A stretch of 64,000 nt of DNA from Chloroflexi bacterium TSY (lineage in GTDB: Bacteria; Chloroflexota; Anaerolineae; Caldilineales; Caldilineaceae). Position 1 is the first letter of the stretch. Each line of letters starts with the position of its first letter. Positions 51,533-61,577 of this stretch are shown piece after piece. The DNA lies in contig JAHBNG010000018.1 of NCBI GenBank assembly GCA_019217005.1, positions 97,005 through 161,004 of the forward strand, read 5' to 3'. A program made the position numbers and the translations under genes. The notes beneath the pieces are model-generated. The model ran no database searches, was not told the origin of the DNA, and was given only the letters and a program-made list of their open reading frames with translations.

Positions 51533-53337
51533 TTCAGAGAGGCTTCCCGCAACTTATCGGTTTTTGGGCCATTCCAGAAAAATAATGACCCATAAAGACA
51601 AGCGCTGTAGCCTAGAATGGCTTTGGCTTTTCCTATCGAATTGGGTATTTCATTTTCTGGAAAAGCCTTGCTCACCTCGTTCCCAAATTCGGTCTCTGCT
51701 TATTCATCTCCGCACTTTTATCCAAAAGACGATTGATTTCGGTGATAGCATCGTTTGTTGCATCCTCTAGATCTGCCTGTACGGTGGCATTGTCTTGCAT
51801 ATAGAGGAGCCGCGTCCAGTAGGTGTTATAAATAATCCCCAGCCAAGTGATAAACTGTAAATTCTCTTCCAATGAACGTAAGGGTTTGCTGACAAAGAAA
51901 GCCAAGAATGTGAGAACGCCTAAACCGCCAAAGAAGGCCACACCAATTTCGGTGTCAGGGCGACCGGTAAGCCAAGCCGCAATCACGAATAGACCCACAC
52001 CGACGAGAAATAGTGCCACATACATTACAACGGTCAAATAGTAAGGTAGCATAAAGGCACGCAGCACGCGCTGGAACATGACTGTGTTATTTTCCAATCC
52101 CTGCTCAATGTGGCTCCGCCAAATGGCAATCAGCTCAGGATCGATTGATTCACGATTGGGAATGTCTGGTCCGAACTCAGGGTCTATGGGGAGCGGTAAC
52201 GACATTGCGATCGGCGTAGATACATCCAAATTCACCCTGATCTGCGCATCGGGTGCCTGAATCAACGGATCACATGAGATTGCGTTGTCTAACTCTGATT
52301 CAAGCAGAGGGCCAGCGTCAGTTGCCGCTCCACCAGGGGACAAAGCGGGCATCACGCGTAGCCGCTCGAATGCTTGTACGTTCTGGGCAATCAGTCGACC
52401 ATAGGTCTCTGCTTGACCGGTTCCATTGTAGCCTGCGGCAAAGGTCACATAATCTTTGTGGCGCAAAGAACGAACTAGACGCGTATCTGTGCGAATAAAA
52501 TCAAAGAGGCCCAAAATGTGGCTGCGTTCATCTTCTGCAAAGGCTTGAAACATTTCTTCAACGGTACGATAGCCAATGCGTTCATGGTTTCGTCCTAGGA
52601 TTTGTGGTGCCCCCATACTGATAGATCGCTTGGCTGCGGTTTCATCCAACGTAAGAGCAAAATTGAATACTTGGTGCTCTCGCTGTTGATTGCCATGAAA
52701 CTCTTGGAACGGTTGATCACTCCGTGCACGCCAAGTATGCCCCTGCCAACTCACCTCCTGATGAAAGGCAAAGTGTTGAAAGAAGCGGGCTTGATTGAAA
52801 CGCCCCCACTCATCATAGAAGAGATGGTTCTCAAAGCGGATGATTAGCCGTCCATCTTGGAAGCCTCCTCCTCCAGATTCAACGGCCAAGACAGCGATGG
52901 CAACGGCAGGATCAAGGCCAAGCTGGTCCGCCAATCGTGCAAGCAAACCACCATAGCGATTCCAGATATCGGCCAATCGTCGTGCACCAGATCCCGCACC
53001 GCTTCCAAGAATGATTCGCTCCCCCCCAATTGCTTCCAATCCAATGGTTCTCAGAGATGGATCTGTACGAAGAAACTTCGTTCGTGGACCAGTCGGCATT
53101 GTTCCATTTGTGGCGCCTCGTGTGACAAAATCTTGGTGCCCATATCCTGCTATTGGGGCTTCGACTCCCGCCACTTTGGGATCAACATGTAGAAAGAGCC
53201 ACTCATCCACTTTGGCCAATATGCGAACGGTTGTCTCGTGTTGCACAGATGTTAGAATTTTGCCATCACGGCTAGGGAGCGAACGGATATTCAGACCGGC
53301 TGGTGCGTTGATACGGCCTCTCTCACGAGAGACTTTA

Positions 53338-54642
53338 GGCCAATCCAAAAAATAAAATATACGCGAGAAGGTGTTAAACTAGCTCTCCAAAAGGAGCAAA
53401 AATGACAATCTCGCCAGAAATGGTTGAAGTCTTGAAAGAGACGAAGGCCATGTTAAGTGGATACGAAAGAAGGCACTTCATGGCCCAAACGGTCAAAACG
53501 ATATGCGAAGGGAGTCCGACGAAAGCAGAACGAGAGTTGGGCTGGAATCGGGCGACGATAGCCAAAGCCCTGGAAGAACTAGAAGGCGGCTTCTGTTATG
53601 TCGACCAAAGCCACCGACGTGGTCGCAAAAAAGCCGAAGACCATATCCCCACTTTACTGGCCGATATGGTTGAAATCGCCGATCAATTCAGCCAGACCGA
53701 TCCCACCTTTCGAACCCCCCAATTGTACACTCGACTAACCGCCGCCGAAATGCGTACCCAGCTCATCGAGCAGAAAGGATACACAGATGAGGAATTGCCT
53801 GGCGAAGAGGCCATCCGCTTGAAGCTCAATGAGTTAGGCTATGGCTCAAACTGGGTCAAAAAAAGTCAACCAGTGAAAAAGATCCCAGAGACCGATGCGA
53901 TCTTTGATAGAATTCATCAGATCAATCAAGAAGCGGATGCAGACGAGACGGTTCTGCGCCTCTCTTGGGATGCCAAAGCGACGATTTTACTTGACCGTTT
54001 CTCGAGAGAAGGGATAAGTCGAGTGGTTGTCAAAGCGCTCGATCATGACTTTCAAGATAAGAAGACCGAGAAAGTCACTCCTTTTGGCATTTACCTCCCT
54101 TCAACCAAGGAACTCTTTCTTTACTTGACTCAGTCGAAAGTGACGAGTGACTTTATTGTCGACTGCCTGATTGATTTTTGGGAAAGCGTACGTGAACACT
54201 TTCCTCACGTCAAGACCCTCGTGATCAATCAGGACAATGGTCCCGAAAATCATACCCGTCGGACTCAGTTTATGTATCGTCTCACTCAGTTTGTTGAGCA
54301 CTATCGTCTCTCTATTCAGCTCGCCTGCTACCCTCCTTATCACAGTAAATACAACCCCATCGAACGGGTTTGGGGCCATCTTGAAAAACACTGGAACGGT
54401 TCTCTTCTCGATTCTCTTGAGACCGTTCTCAATTTTGCCCGTTCTTTTCGCTTTAACCAACTACAACCCTTCGTTCACCTGAATTCCACTCTTTATGAGA
54501 CCGGCGTCAAACTCACTCAGAAAGAGATGGACCGTTTGGAACAACGCTTCCAACGTTTACCTGGTTTAGAAAAATGGTTTGTCCTTATTCCCCCTCTCCA
54601 TTCTCTCGTTCGCGTATAATTATTTATTTTTTTGGTTTAGCC
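53338..54642 (+). mobile_element. ISAzo13-like element, copy D (1,305 bp, intact)
   Basis: Ends GGCCAATCCAAAAAATAA and GGTTTAGCC, with TTA at 53335-53337 and 54643-54645. The transposase frame is fully open, so this is the most likely active copy and the probable source of movement in this genome. Confidence 0.93.
53402..54619 (+). CDS. ISAzo13-like transposase, intact
   Basis: 405 residues. Ribosome-binding site AAAAGGAG seven bases before the ATG. An N-terminal helix-turn-helix region (MAQTVKTICEGSPTKAERE, WNRATIAKALEEL) is followed by the RNase H-like DDE core: LRLSWDAKATILLDRFSREG (first Asp), VKTLVINQDNGPENHTRRTQ (second Asp), CYPPYHSKYNPIERVWGHLE (Glu). The spacing and the DNGPEN and NPIERVWG motifs fit the ISAzo13 family, distantly related to IS630; the family name is from memory of these motifs. 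Three other copies in the window carry indels. Confidence 0.85.
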   Translation: MTISPEMVEVLKETKAMLSGYERRHFMAQTVKTICEGSPTKAERELGWNRATIAKALEELEGGFCYVDQSHRRGRKKAEDHIPTLLADMVEIADQFSQTDPTFRTPQLYTRLTAAEMRTQLIEQKGYTDEELPGEEAIRLKLNELGYGSNWVKKSQPVKKIPETDAIFDRIHQINQEADADETVLRLSWDAKATILLDRFSREGISRVVVKALDHDFQDKKTEKVTPFGIYLPSTKELFLYLTQSKVTSDFIVDCLIDFWESVREHFPHVKTLVINQDNGPENHTRRTQFMYRLTQFVEHYRLSIQLACYPPYHSKYNPIERVWGHLEKHWNGSLLDSLETVLNFARSFRFNQLQPFVHLNSTLYETGVKLTQKEMDRLEQRFQRLPGLEKWFVLIPPLHSLVRV

Positions 54643-54847
54643 TTACTCAATTCCTCGATCAGCTTGGTCTGGATCCGCGAACGGATGGTCTGATCCAAAT
54701 TAGGCAATTCCTCAACAGGTTTTCCCCGATAGAGAGATTCACGCGTGGCAGGGTCTGCAGCAAGCTGATTGACATCTAATTGTGCCTCGGCAAGCAGATC
54801 ATCTCCCGTCCGACCGATTTCGCCTGCCACAAAGAAAAATGCGTTGA

Positions 54848-57427
54848 TCAGATGTTGGTTGGTGAAGACGTTATAGAGGCTGAGGCGAGGGCTGAGGAAG
54901 ATGGCTCATCTAGCCCCTCTGCGTCAATTGTCCCTACCTCCTTCGCCTCAGCCTTCGCCTTAATCGTCTCTCTTTCCACACTCACCCCGATGTCGGATCG
55001 ATCGCACATGAGATGGAGCGGGGCAAGATGGTGTAGAGCATAGGCGAGACCATCGAGAGCGCCTCGTGTGCGTACAGTTGCTTCGACGCGCCGATGGCAG
55101 CGCCGACAGAGGAGTTGTAAATTGTCGAGACGATTGGCTTCGCGATAATTTTCGTTTATGCCCGGAACATAACCAAAGGTTCGAAATGGTATGGTGTGAT
55201 GGACATCGTGCTGGCGATCGGCTGGTTCGGGCAGACCACAAACGGCACAGCGATATTGGTCCCGAGAACGAACGCGCACCCGTTGCTCTTGCCAATTTGG
55301 AGCGTAGTCATTGGGGGCATCCATCCACTGACCACGCTCCATTAATGTTTGTTGGGTCTGCTCAGATACGCTAAACCAATAGCCACTGGTTTCGATCAGC
55401 TGTGGCGGGTAATCGAGTGGCGTGACGCCTAAATTTTCATGGGTTTGATGACGCACTCGCCGAAAGCTGACAACTTGGCTACTCACTAATAGATCCCCGT
55501 AGGCAACCTGGGCACCACCTTTTATGACCCACTCATGTTCTGCCAAAATTGTGATCTCGGTTTCGGCTCCCACATCTGTATAATAGTTCACGTTGGCTGG
55601 TGACACAATGGCCAATTGATTGTCTAAATCCAGTTGATTGACCTGGTAGCTGCGTCCTTCATGAATGTAGATTGCCCCTTGATGTACCAGTAACTGAGCA
55701 CTAGGCAAATCAACCTCGCCTATAATCTCAGGTTGGCCGTTCTCTTGCTGGTCCGAATCCACCTGGATCACCACCGTTTGACCACCGGCATTGCGTAGAC
55801 TCACCTGCCGTGCGGGATAACCTTCACCACTCCAGTGAAACCATGTGCCATGTTGTTGGATGTCTCCCTGTTCAGTAAGAAGTGCCAGCACATCGAACGT
55901 AAATGTGCAGTTGCCAAAGGCTTCACCAACCTGAAAAGGAAGCTCGAAGGCAGCACAGCGTAGCTGGTCGACCAGAAGCATCAGATTATCGGGGTTTACA
56001 ATCGCCTGTTCGGGAGAACGTTCGAAGATAAATTCCGGGTGTTGGATCACGTATTGATCAAGTAGACCGCTGGTTGTAATGAGAATCGCGACTGCGGTCT
56101 CTTGTGTTCGTCCTGCACGCCCCATCTGCTGCCAGGTGCTGGCAATATTGCCTGGGTAGCCACAGAGGATCGCAGCTTGCAGTTGACCAATGTCGATTCC
56201 CAGCTCGAGCGCATTCGTCGCAACCACTGCTCGCACTTCACCAGAACGTAAGCCAGCTTCAATCTCACGGCGTTCGGTGGGCAAATAGCCACCACGGTAG
56301 CCGCGGACGGATTGGGTTAAATCGAGACGGTGAGGTTGGGTGTTCGTGGATGGTGGATGGTCACTGGTGGCCAGTCCCGAGTGGTCAGGCACACACGCTA
56401 GCCGCTCTCGTAAATAGGTTAGGAGCACCTCGGTTGTCAGGCGGGAGCGACCAAAGACAATCGTCTGAACACCTCCCAGAACTGTACGGGCAGCAATTTC
56501 CTGGGCTTCTAACGTTGCTGCTCGGCGTAGACCTCGATCGGGATCGTAACAGGGCGGATTGTAGAGGATGATATGTTTTTCGCCGCTGGGTGCCCCGCTT
56601 TGATTGATCAGATGGACTGGTTGCTCCAGCAGACATTCAGCCAGCTCTGCGGGATTGGCGATTGTGGCACTGGTGCAGATGAATTGCGGCCGACTTCCGT
56701 AAAAGCGACAGATTCGCTGCAGACGACGCAGTACATTCGCCACGTGACTTCCAAAAACACCTCGATAGATATGCATTTCATCAATCACTACGTAACGTAA
56801 GCCACCGAAGAACTCTGCCCAGTTTGTATGGTAGGGGAGAATCCCGGCATGAAGCATGTCTGGATTTGTCAGGAGGAGACGTGCTTGTCGGCGAATGGAA
56901 GAGCGGTGAGCACGTGGTGTGTCACCGTCATAGGTGAAAATGTAGAGAGTTTCCACTTCTGGCAATGGAAGCTCTTGCCGATCGGTGATTTTGCGATTCG
57001 AACCATTGACTCCAGCGGATTCTTCGAAGGATTCTGCAACAGAAGCGAGCTCGGTTTTCCAAATTTGAAGCTCAGTTAACTGATCCTGAGCGAGTGCCTT
57101 CGTTGGAAAGAGGTAGAGAGCGCGCGCCGCGGCATCATTCAGGAGACTGTGTAAGACAGGTGAATTATAGCAGAGCGTTTTGCCGCTTGCGGTTGGTGTC
57201 ACGATGATCAGATTGTTTCCCTTGAGTGCAAATTGACAAGCTTCTGATTGATGGGAGTAGAGTTGGCCAAACCCGCGTTGAGCAAGTGCGGCGCGTAGTA
57301 GAGGGTGAAGTGCTTCAGGATGAGGTGTGGATTGAGCCACTCTGGCTGGTTGCGTGTGCCAAGCCGCTACGTTTTCCATGAAACCAGGGTCGGCGCGTAA
57401 ATCGGTTAAAATTTGGGGGAGAGACAT
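54848..57427 (-). CDS. MrfA/YprA-like DEAD/H helicase with inserted HNH domain and shortened C-terminus
   Basis: 859 residues. Helicase core: Q-like region [11 protein letters not shown], motif [15 protein letters not shown], motif [10 protein letters not shown], motif [12 protein letters not shown], motif [18 protein letters not shown], motif [11 protein letters not shown]. MrfA-family helicases remove mitomycin-type DNA damage and end in a DUF1998 domain with four cysteines. Here an HNH nuclease-like domain (CAVCGLPEP ... [11 protein letters not shown] ... [13 protein letters not shown]) lies before the start of DUF1998 ([21 protein letters not shown]). The rest of DUF1998 is missing, replaced by about 37 Ala/Glu/Ser-rich residues encoded by an inverted repeat (54877-54954). 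It may be partly functional or decaying. Confidence 0.85.
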   Translation of the reverse strand: MSLPQILTDLRADPGFMENVAAWHTQPARVAQSTPHPEALHPLLRAALAQRGFGQLYSHQSEACQFALKGNNLIIVTPTASGKTLCYNSPVLHSLLNDAAARALYLFPTKALAQDQLTELQIWKTELASVAESFEESAGVNGSNRKITDRQELPLPEVETLYIFTYDGDTPRAHRSSIRRQARLLLTNPDMLHAGILPYHTNWAEFFGGLRYVVIDEMHIYRGVFGSHVANVLRRLQRICRFYGSRPQFICTSATIANPAELAECLLEQPVHLINQSGAPSGEKHIILYNPPCYDPDRGLRRAATLEAQEIAARTVLGGVQTIVFGRSRLTTEVLLTYLRERLACVPDHSGLATSDHPPSTNTQPHRLDLTQSVRGYRGGYLPTERREIEAGLRSGEVRAVVATNALELGIDIGQLQAAILCGYPGNIASTWQQMGRAGRTQETAVAILITTSGLLDQYVIQHPEFIFERSPEQAIVNPDNLMLLVDQLRCAAFELPFQVGEAFGNCTFTFDVLALLTEQGDIQQHGTWFHWSGEGYPARQVSLRNAGGQTVVIQVDSDQQENGQPEIIGEVDLPSAQLLVHQGAIYIHEGRSYQVNQLDLDNQLAIVSPANVNYYTDVGAETEITILAEHEWVIKGGAQVAYGDLLVSSQVVSFRRVRHQTHENLGVTPLDYPPQLIETSGYWFSVSEQTQQTLMERGQWMDAPNDYAPNWQEQRVRVRSRDQYRCAVCGLPEPADRQHDVHHTIPFRTFGYVPGINENYREANRLDNLQLLCRRCHRRVEATVRTRGALDGLAYALHHLAPLHLMCDRSDIGVSVERETIKAKAEAKEVGTIDAEGLDEPSSSALASASITSSPTNI
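54877..54954. repeat. Inverted repeat inside the helicase 3' end
   Basis: AGGCTGAGGCGA (54877-54888) and its exact reverse complement (54943-54954), with further related GAGGC/GCCTC steps around. It encodes the odd C-terminal tail of the helicase, as if a palindromic element had replaced the end of DUF1998. Confidence 0.55.
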
Positions 57428-57495
57428 GATCAGGGTTGTCCAAAAAAATGATGAGACAATATTGCCAGGATTCGCTAGATGACAGAGTTGTTAAT

Positions 57496-57573
57496 GAGTG
57501 TGTCCCACAAAGTGTGTAAATGAACACTGCTCAGTCAGAGAGTCGCTGCATTTACATACTTTGGGACACACTC
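57496..57573. repeat. R78 palindromic repeat, best copy
   Basis: GAGTGTGTCCCACAAAGTGT on the left and its near-perfect complement ending TTTGGGACACACTC on the right. It lies between the helicase and CapA-like genes. Confidence 0.85.
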
Positions 57574-57623
57574 CCGAGTTAATTCGTTTGTAATGATGAA
57601 CAAACAAGCTGTTTGTTCTCCTG

Positions 57624-59495
57624 CTATTTTGGACGGGGAGGCGCGGCATTGAAGATGCTTGTCAAAATCCCCTTTCGTTCTTCTTCGGTTGCCCAGCGCG
57701 GTTGTGCAAAATCTTCCAGTACGGCGGTCAAGATCTCTGTATGAATAACTCGACCTTGGTAGATGGTGTGACGAGCAATGAGTCCTGTTCGGGTTGCCCA
57801 GGTCTGCATTTGGTCAAAAAAGAGATTGCCCAATCCGTAAACAACTGTGCCAGCGCCATCTGGATCATCTGTTCCGTATGTTTCCATTGCCTGAGGAACA
57901 TGACTCTGAACACCTGTGACAATCTGTGCTCCTGCTTTGCGTAGTTCGCGGAATTCACGTACCTGCGCACTGAGCGGGTAGGGGTTGTACGATTCTTCGA
58001 ATTGTAGCTCCACCGCCACCACATCGACTTCCGTACGTAATTGCTGAATCAACGCCAGAAGACGCTCTTTCTCGTCATAATAGTAACAGGCGCCGGGTTG
58101 TTCTTCCGATGCCCACGCCCCGGGTGGACCAAAAGCAAGAGCAGCGACAAATGCAAAGGTATTTCCATGATGATACCAACGCAACGGTGCACAAGCTTCA
58201 TCACTGTTCAGACCACTGCCATAAATGCGGATATGATTTTCCCGGTACCAGCCAATCGACCGCCTCGCACCGGAGCGACCAAAATCATTGACATGATTGC
58301 CGCTTAGGCCAACAATGTCAGTACCCAGAGCCTCCAACGCAGCCCAATAGTTGGTATGGCTACACATGATCAAATTATTGAGAGAAGTATTGACGACACA
58401 ATCATCCAAAAAGGGGACTTCATTGCTGATGTGGGTGATATCTGCGGTTCGAAGCGTGGGGGCAATAACCTCGGCAGGATAAGTGTACCCCTTCTGCTCC
58501 ATACGAGCTGCCGTCACGCGCGTCATGGCCGTCACACCAGTCATCACAAGAGTCGTCAGTCGGTTTCGGTCACGATTTGTTTGGGTCTGGATTGTTGATT
58601 GCAGAAGAGAAACAATTTGCGAAGTGCCCACTCCCTGAACGGTCAATGCTGTCGCCAATGGATAGTCAACTGGATCGAGTTGATTATCCAATACATTGAC
58701 GCCATCGACGGTTAAAACTTTGTAGCGTGGATCGAGTTGTTCAAAAGGTAAGAGTCCAACAGCGTCAGATGTATTGGTAAAGAGAGTCTCCCAACTTTTT
58801 GCGGAAAGTGTCGAAACTCGCTGAATTCCCAATACCGGTGGCAAATCTCGCGCGGCTTCGGTGGTGACATAGAGAGGTTCCGCCTTCAATCCTTGCCATC
58901 GTAACCGAAGATCTGCCAACGCAATATCATCCTGAACAGTGTCAAACGGAACAACGACAGCATAATAGCGTTCAACCAGTGGATATGCCTTCGCCGTCTG
59001 GAGCACAGAGAGTGGCTCCATCTTCACCTGTACACTCGCGTGCTCTAGTGCATCGAGCACATGAAGTGGACGTTTGAGCCAACTGCCGGTTGAAACACTC
59101 CGTGTCTGGTTGAGGATCGCAAAGATAGGGGACGCATATTCTTTTGGTACTTGTGGGGAGAGTGCCACAGTCAATGTGCCCATCACCTGTTCAGGCGTTG
59201 GCGTGGGGCGCGGTGGAGGTGTTGGTATAGGGCTTGGTGTTGCAGTTGAAAAATGGGGGGCAGGTGGAATGGGACCATTTTGTATAGCATTCGAATTGGA
59301 TGACTGTGTGGATGATGTGCTCGCGAGCGCCAGTGGAACTCTACCGAGACAAAACCAGTCAAATAACATGACAACGACCAGTGAAAGTAAAACCAAACTT
59401 CCGGGCGCCTGACAACGATCATCCTGTCGAAATTGCAACCACTTGATTCTACCGAGCCTGCGTGTTACGATTCGTTTAAACAACATACGCGTCAA
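57624..59495 (-). CDS. CapA-family (poly-gamma-glutamate synthesis-type) metallophosphatase protein, membrane anchored
   Basis: 623 residues. N-terminal membrane anchor (SLVLLSLVVVMLFDWFCLG, about 33-51), then a Thr/Pro-rich linker. A substrate-binding-like alpha/beta region spans about 105-300. The CapA domain is at about 315-600: TLVMTGVTAMTR, VVNTSLNNLIMCSHTNYW, GTDIVGLSGNHVNDFG (metal site Asn-His), VVAVELQFEESYNPYP, GVQSHVPQAMETY and YGLGNLFFDQM. CapA-like proteins take part in capsule polyglutamate export or hydrolysis, though most relatives are uncharacterised. The usual N-terminal GD motif of CapA is altered to MTGVTAM, so metal binding may be incomplete. Confidence 0.85.
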   Translation of the reverse strand: MTRMLFKRIVTRRLGRIKWLQFRQDDRCQAPGSLVLLSLVVVMLFDWFCLGRVPLALASTSSTQSSNSNAIQNGPIPPAPHFSTATPSPIPTPPPRPTPTPEQVMGTLTVALSPQVPKEYASPIFAILNQTRSVSTGSWLKRPLHVLDALEHASVQVKMEPLSVLQTAKAYPLVERYYAVVVPFDTVQDDIALADLRLRWQGLKAEPLYVTTEAARDLPPVLGIQRVSTLSAKSWETLFTNTSDAVGLLPFEQLDPRYKVLTVDGVNVLDNQLDPVDYPLATALTVQGVGTSQIVSLLQSTIQTQTNRDRNRLTTLVMTGVTAMTRVTAARMEQKGYTYPAEVIAPTLRTADITHISNEVPFLDDCVVNTSLNNLIMCSHTNYWAALEALGTDIVGLSGNHVNDFGRSGARRSIGWYRENHIRIYGSGLNSDEACAPLRWYHHGNTFAFVAALAFGPPGAWASEEQPGACYYYDEKERLLALIQQLRTEVDVVAVELQFEESYNPYPLSAQVREFRELRKAGAQIVTGVQSHVPQAMETYGTDDPDGAGTVVYGLGNLFFDQMQTWATRTGLIARHTIYQGRVIHTEILTAVLEDFAQPRWATEEERKGILTSIFNAAPPRPK

Positions 59496-59580
59496 AGTGA
59501 TACTTCGTGTTATACTGCGCTTATCTTGAGTGCCGGAGTCTTCGGTGGTTCTACCAGAGAATCAGACTTCGGTTTTCAAA

Positions 59581-59731
59581 CAGAACCTAGTATAGAATGG
59601 TTTGGATTAATTAGAAGCCGTTGACATTTACTCACGCAGTAGGTGCGTCGCACCACAACTTCTCGACAGAAATCGTGGCACAATGCAACCAACGTTCTGA
59701 AGGCGCACGCTAAATGTCAACAGAACCTAGT
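59581..59731. repeat. Region with direct and inverted repeats, no gene
   Basis: CAGAACCTAGT occurs at 59581-59591 and 59721-59731. Between them GTTGACATTTA (59620-59630) and its reverse complement (59711-59721) form an inverted pair. ACGCAGTAGG within it resembles the repeat downstream of the recombinase at 1814. Possible remnant of an integrated cassette; 59496-59973 holds no supported gene. Confidence 0.45.
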
Positions 59732-59840
59732 TGAAGGTGCTATGACAGGGGTTTGCACAAATTTCTAAAATGATCCAGTTAGAAGTATACTATAGAGTCT
59801 TAAAAAGAACGACACACCCAAAAGAAAAAAAACGGGCTCA

Positions 59841-59938
59841 TTGGGATCTTCCGTGGTAAACCCGCTTTGGTTTCGATACGCTTCGCTACTCAACCGGCGC
59901 TCGTCTTGATTTTGGTCACGGACCATGGACATTCCCAA
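59841..59938. repeat. Palindromic repeat with shared core (core-R), copy 2
   Basis: Arms TTGGGATCTTCCGTGG (59841-59856) and CCATGGACATTCCCAA (59923-59938). The core GCTTTGGTTTCGATACG (59864-59880) is identical to that at 35984. It lies 35 bp upstream of the B3/4-domain gene. Confidence 0.65.
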
Positions 59939-59973
59939 AGAGCCAAAAAGCGTAGACAAAGTAAACGCATACG

Positions 59974-60699
59974 ATGAAAACAGAAACGGCTATCCTCACA
60001 TACCATCCTGATCTTCTAACTCAATTCCCCGATATCATTGGCGGCATGATCCATGCACAGGGCGTCTCAAACGGCCCAACACCGGATGCTCTACGTGTAG
60101 AGTATGAAGCGGAACAACAGAGAGTCCTTACTCGCATTGGTGATACACCCCTGAGCGAGATTACCGCCCTGGCAGCTTGGCGCCGTGCATTTCGCAAATT
60201 TGGGGCCAACCCCACCAAGTATCGATGTGCCGCTGAAGCCTTGCTGCGTCGTTTGACCAAGAAGAGGGATATTCCCAGTATCAACACCTTGGTTGATATT
60301 GGGAATTTGGTTAGCATTCGTTATGCATTGCCCATCGCAGTTGTGGATTTGCGAGATGTCCAGGGTACATTGACAGTCCAGTTTGCTGATGGTTCACAAT
60401 ATTATCGGGAGTTAGGCAGTGATGAGGTGATCTATCCTGAAGCCGGTGAGGTGGTCTTTGCTGACGAGAAAGACATGATCTTTGCGCGTCGCTGGTGCTG
60501 GCGTCAGAGTGCAGAGAGTGCTGCTCGACACGACACAAAGGATATCTTAATCACTATCGAAGCTCAACATGAACAGGGACGAGATGCGGTCGAATCAGCG
60601 GTTGCGGATCTGCTTCGGTTGCTAAAGCAATATCCCGCCGGACATGCCATTGGGAAAGTCTTGAGTCGGGATGACTTTACGCTTTATTCTCAGGGTTAA
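59974..60699 (+). CDS. B3/B4 tRNA-binding-domain protein
   Basis: 241 residues. The B3/4 domain is a tRNA/amino-acid editing-type fold also found in phenylalanyl-tRNA synthetase beta. Family features seen: ALAAWRRAFRKFGANPTKYR (about 68-87), SINTLVDIGNLVSIRYALPI (about 107-126), and EVVFADEKDMIFARRWCWRQ near the C-terminus. Stand-alone members may act on mischarged tRNA, but their role is unproven. Two bases separate its stop from the thiamine pyrophosphokinase gene, so they form an operon. Confidence 0.88.
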   Translation: MKTETAILTYHPDLLTQFPDIIGGMIHAQGVSNGPTPDALRVEYEAEQQRVLTRIGDTPLSEITALAAWRRAFRKFGANPTKYRCAAEALLRRLTKKRDIPSINTLVDIGNLVSIRYALPIAVVDLRDVQGTLTVQFADGSQYYRELGSDEVIYPEAGEVVFADEKDMIFARRWCWRQSAESAARHDTKDILITIEAQHEQGRDAVESAVADLLRLLKQYPAGHAIGKVLSRDDFTLYSQG

Positions 60700-60701
60700 A
60701 T

Positions 60702-61349
60702 ATGCGTGCAATTGTCTTTATTAATGGTCTAATCGAAGACTACGCCAAACTAGCAGCCCTTGTTCATGAAAATGACTTCCTGGTCGGTGCCGATGGTGGT
60801 ACGCGTCACTGTTTGGCAATTGGGAGAACGCCTCATCTGGTTGTTGGCGATTTAGACAGCTTGGAATCTCATATACTCAATCAGTTAGCGGAGCAGGATG
60901 TAGAAGTAGAGCGACATCCTGCGGAAAAAGATGCAACTGATCTGGAACTGGCAATCGAAAGTGCGTTGCGCCACGATGCAGATGAAATTGTTCTAGTGGG
61001 TGCCCTCGGCGGTCGATTGGACCAGACGCTAGCAAACCTGTTGATTCTTGCTCAGAGCAGGTGGTCGATACCGATTCATCTTGTTGAAGGAGAGCAAACC
61101 GCCCAAATTGTCCGTGGTGGCGAAAACGTCACTCTAACTGGCTCTGTTGGTGATACAGTCAGCGTGCTGCCTCTATGTGATGAAGTGACAGGCCTCACCT
61201 TTACAGGCCTCAAATATCCCCTCGACAATTTCACGATGCCTTTTGGCAGCACTCGCGGGATTAGCAATGAAATCGTTGACCATCCAGTCACAATTCGAAT
61301 CGCAACAGGTACCTTGCTGGCTGTTCATTTGCCAGCAAATACTCAGTAG
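60702..61349 (+). CDS. thiN: Thiamine pyrophosphokinase (thiamine diphosphokinase)
   Basis: 215 residues, normal for the bacterial single-domain enzyme that makes thiamine diphosphate from thiamine and ATP. Signatures: FLVGADGGTRHC, HLVVGDLDSLE, HPAEKDATDLELAIESAL and LVGALGGRLDQTLANLLIL in the N-terminal half, and the beta-roll C-terminal part with GLTFTGLKYPL and GTRGISNE-like SMPFGSTRGISNEI. Translationally close to the upstream B3/4 gene. No TPP riboswitch was seen. Confidence 0.93.
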   Translation: MRAIVFINGLIEDYAKLAALVHENDFLVGADGGTRHCLAIGRTPHLVVGDLDSLESHILNQLAEQDVEVERHPAEKDATDLELAIESALRHDADEIVLVGALGGRLDQTLANLLILAQSRWSIPIHLVEGEQTAQIVRGGENVTLTGSVGDTVSVLPLCDEVTGLTFTGLKYPLDNFTMPFGSTRGISNEIVDHPVTIRIATGTLLAVHLPANTQ

Positions 61350-61577
61350 ATAAACATGCGGTGAGCCAACACAACAGGGGATGAAAAATGTGTTAAAGTG
61401 TGGTGGCAGCCGCCGAACAGAAATCGGGAAAGGTCCGTGGTCAAGTAAAGAACGCTCAGTAGCTAGATTGGTGTACACCGACGCACCACGGGATGTGGAC
61501 GTTCCTCGGGACGAAACACGCAGGGCAGACTGTGCTCACAATCGGGTACACATAAGCGGCTGCGAAAGGAAAGGAAG
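61350..61577 (+). other. Left non-coding end of an IS110 element (possible bridge-RNA region)
   Basis: 228 bp between the thiN stop and the IS110 transposase start with no reading frame that I can support. In IS110 elements this 5' region can encode the bridge RNA that pairs with target and donor DNA. GC-rich inverted segments are present, but I could not fold the RNA here. Confidence 0.4.

Larger units (their letters stand above)
51672..54830 (-). pseudogene. SH3 - N-acetylmuramidase - transmembrane protein, split by ISAzo13 copy D
   Basis: The first 62 residues (GTG start 54830, MAGEIGRTGDDLLAEAQLDV) are encoded at 54830-54646 and the rest at 53334-51672. Removing the IS and one TTA gives LIEELS|KVSRERGRINAPAG in frame. 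Next come an SH3 domain (LNIRSLPSRDGKILTSV), an N-acetylmuramidase domain of the PF11860 type (about residues 180-360; LDPAVAIAVLAVESGGGGF with the catalytic Glu, FENHLFYDEWG, SISMGAPQILGRNHERIGY), two membrane helices (LTVVMYVALFLVGVGLFVI, GLGVLTFLAFFV) and a coiled tail. About 620 residues in total. It starts 18 bp after the helicase stop, so both were one operon. A lysozyme fused to a membrane anchor suggests local wall cleavage (inference). Confidence 0.8.

Noticed and set aside
59496..59640. Short plus-strand frame upstream of the CapA gene
   Set aside because: Shadow of the intergenic repeat region without start signal.
60702..61349. TPP riboswitch before thiN
   Set aside because: The gene follows the previous one after two bases, and no THI-box motif is found upstream of the pair.
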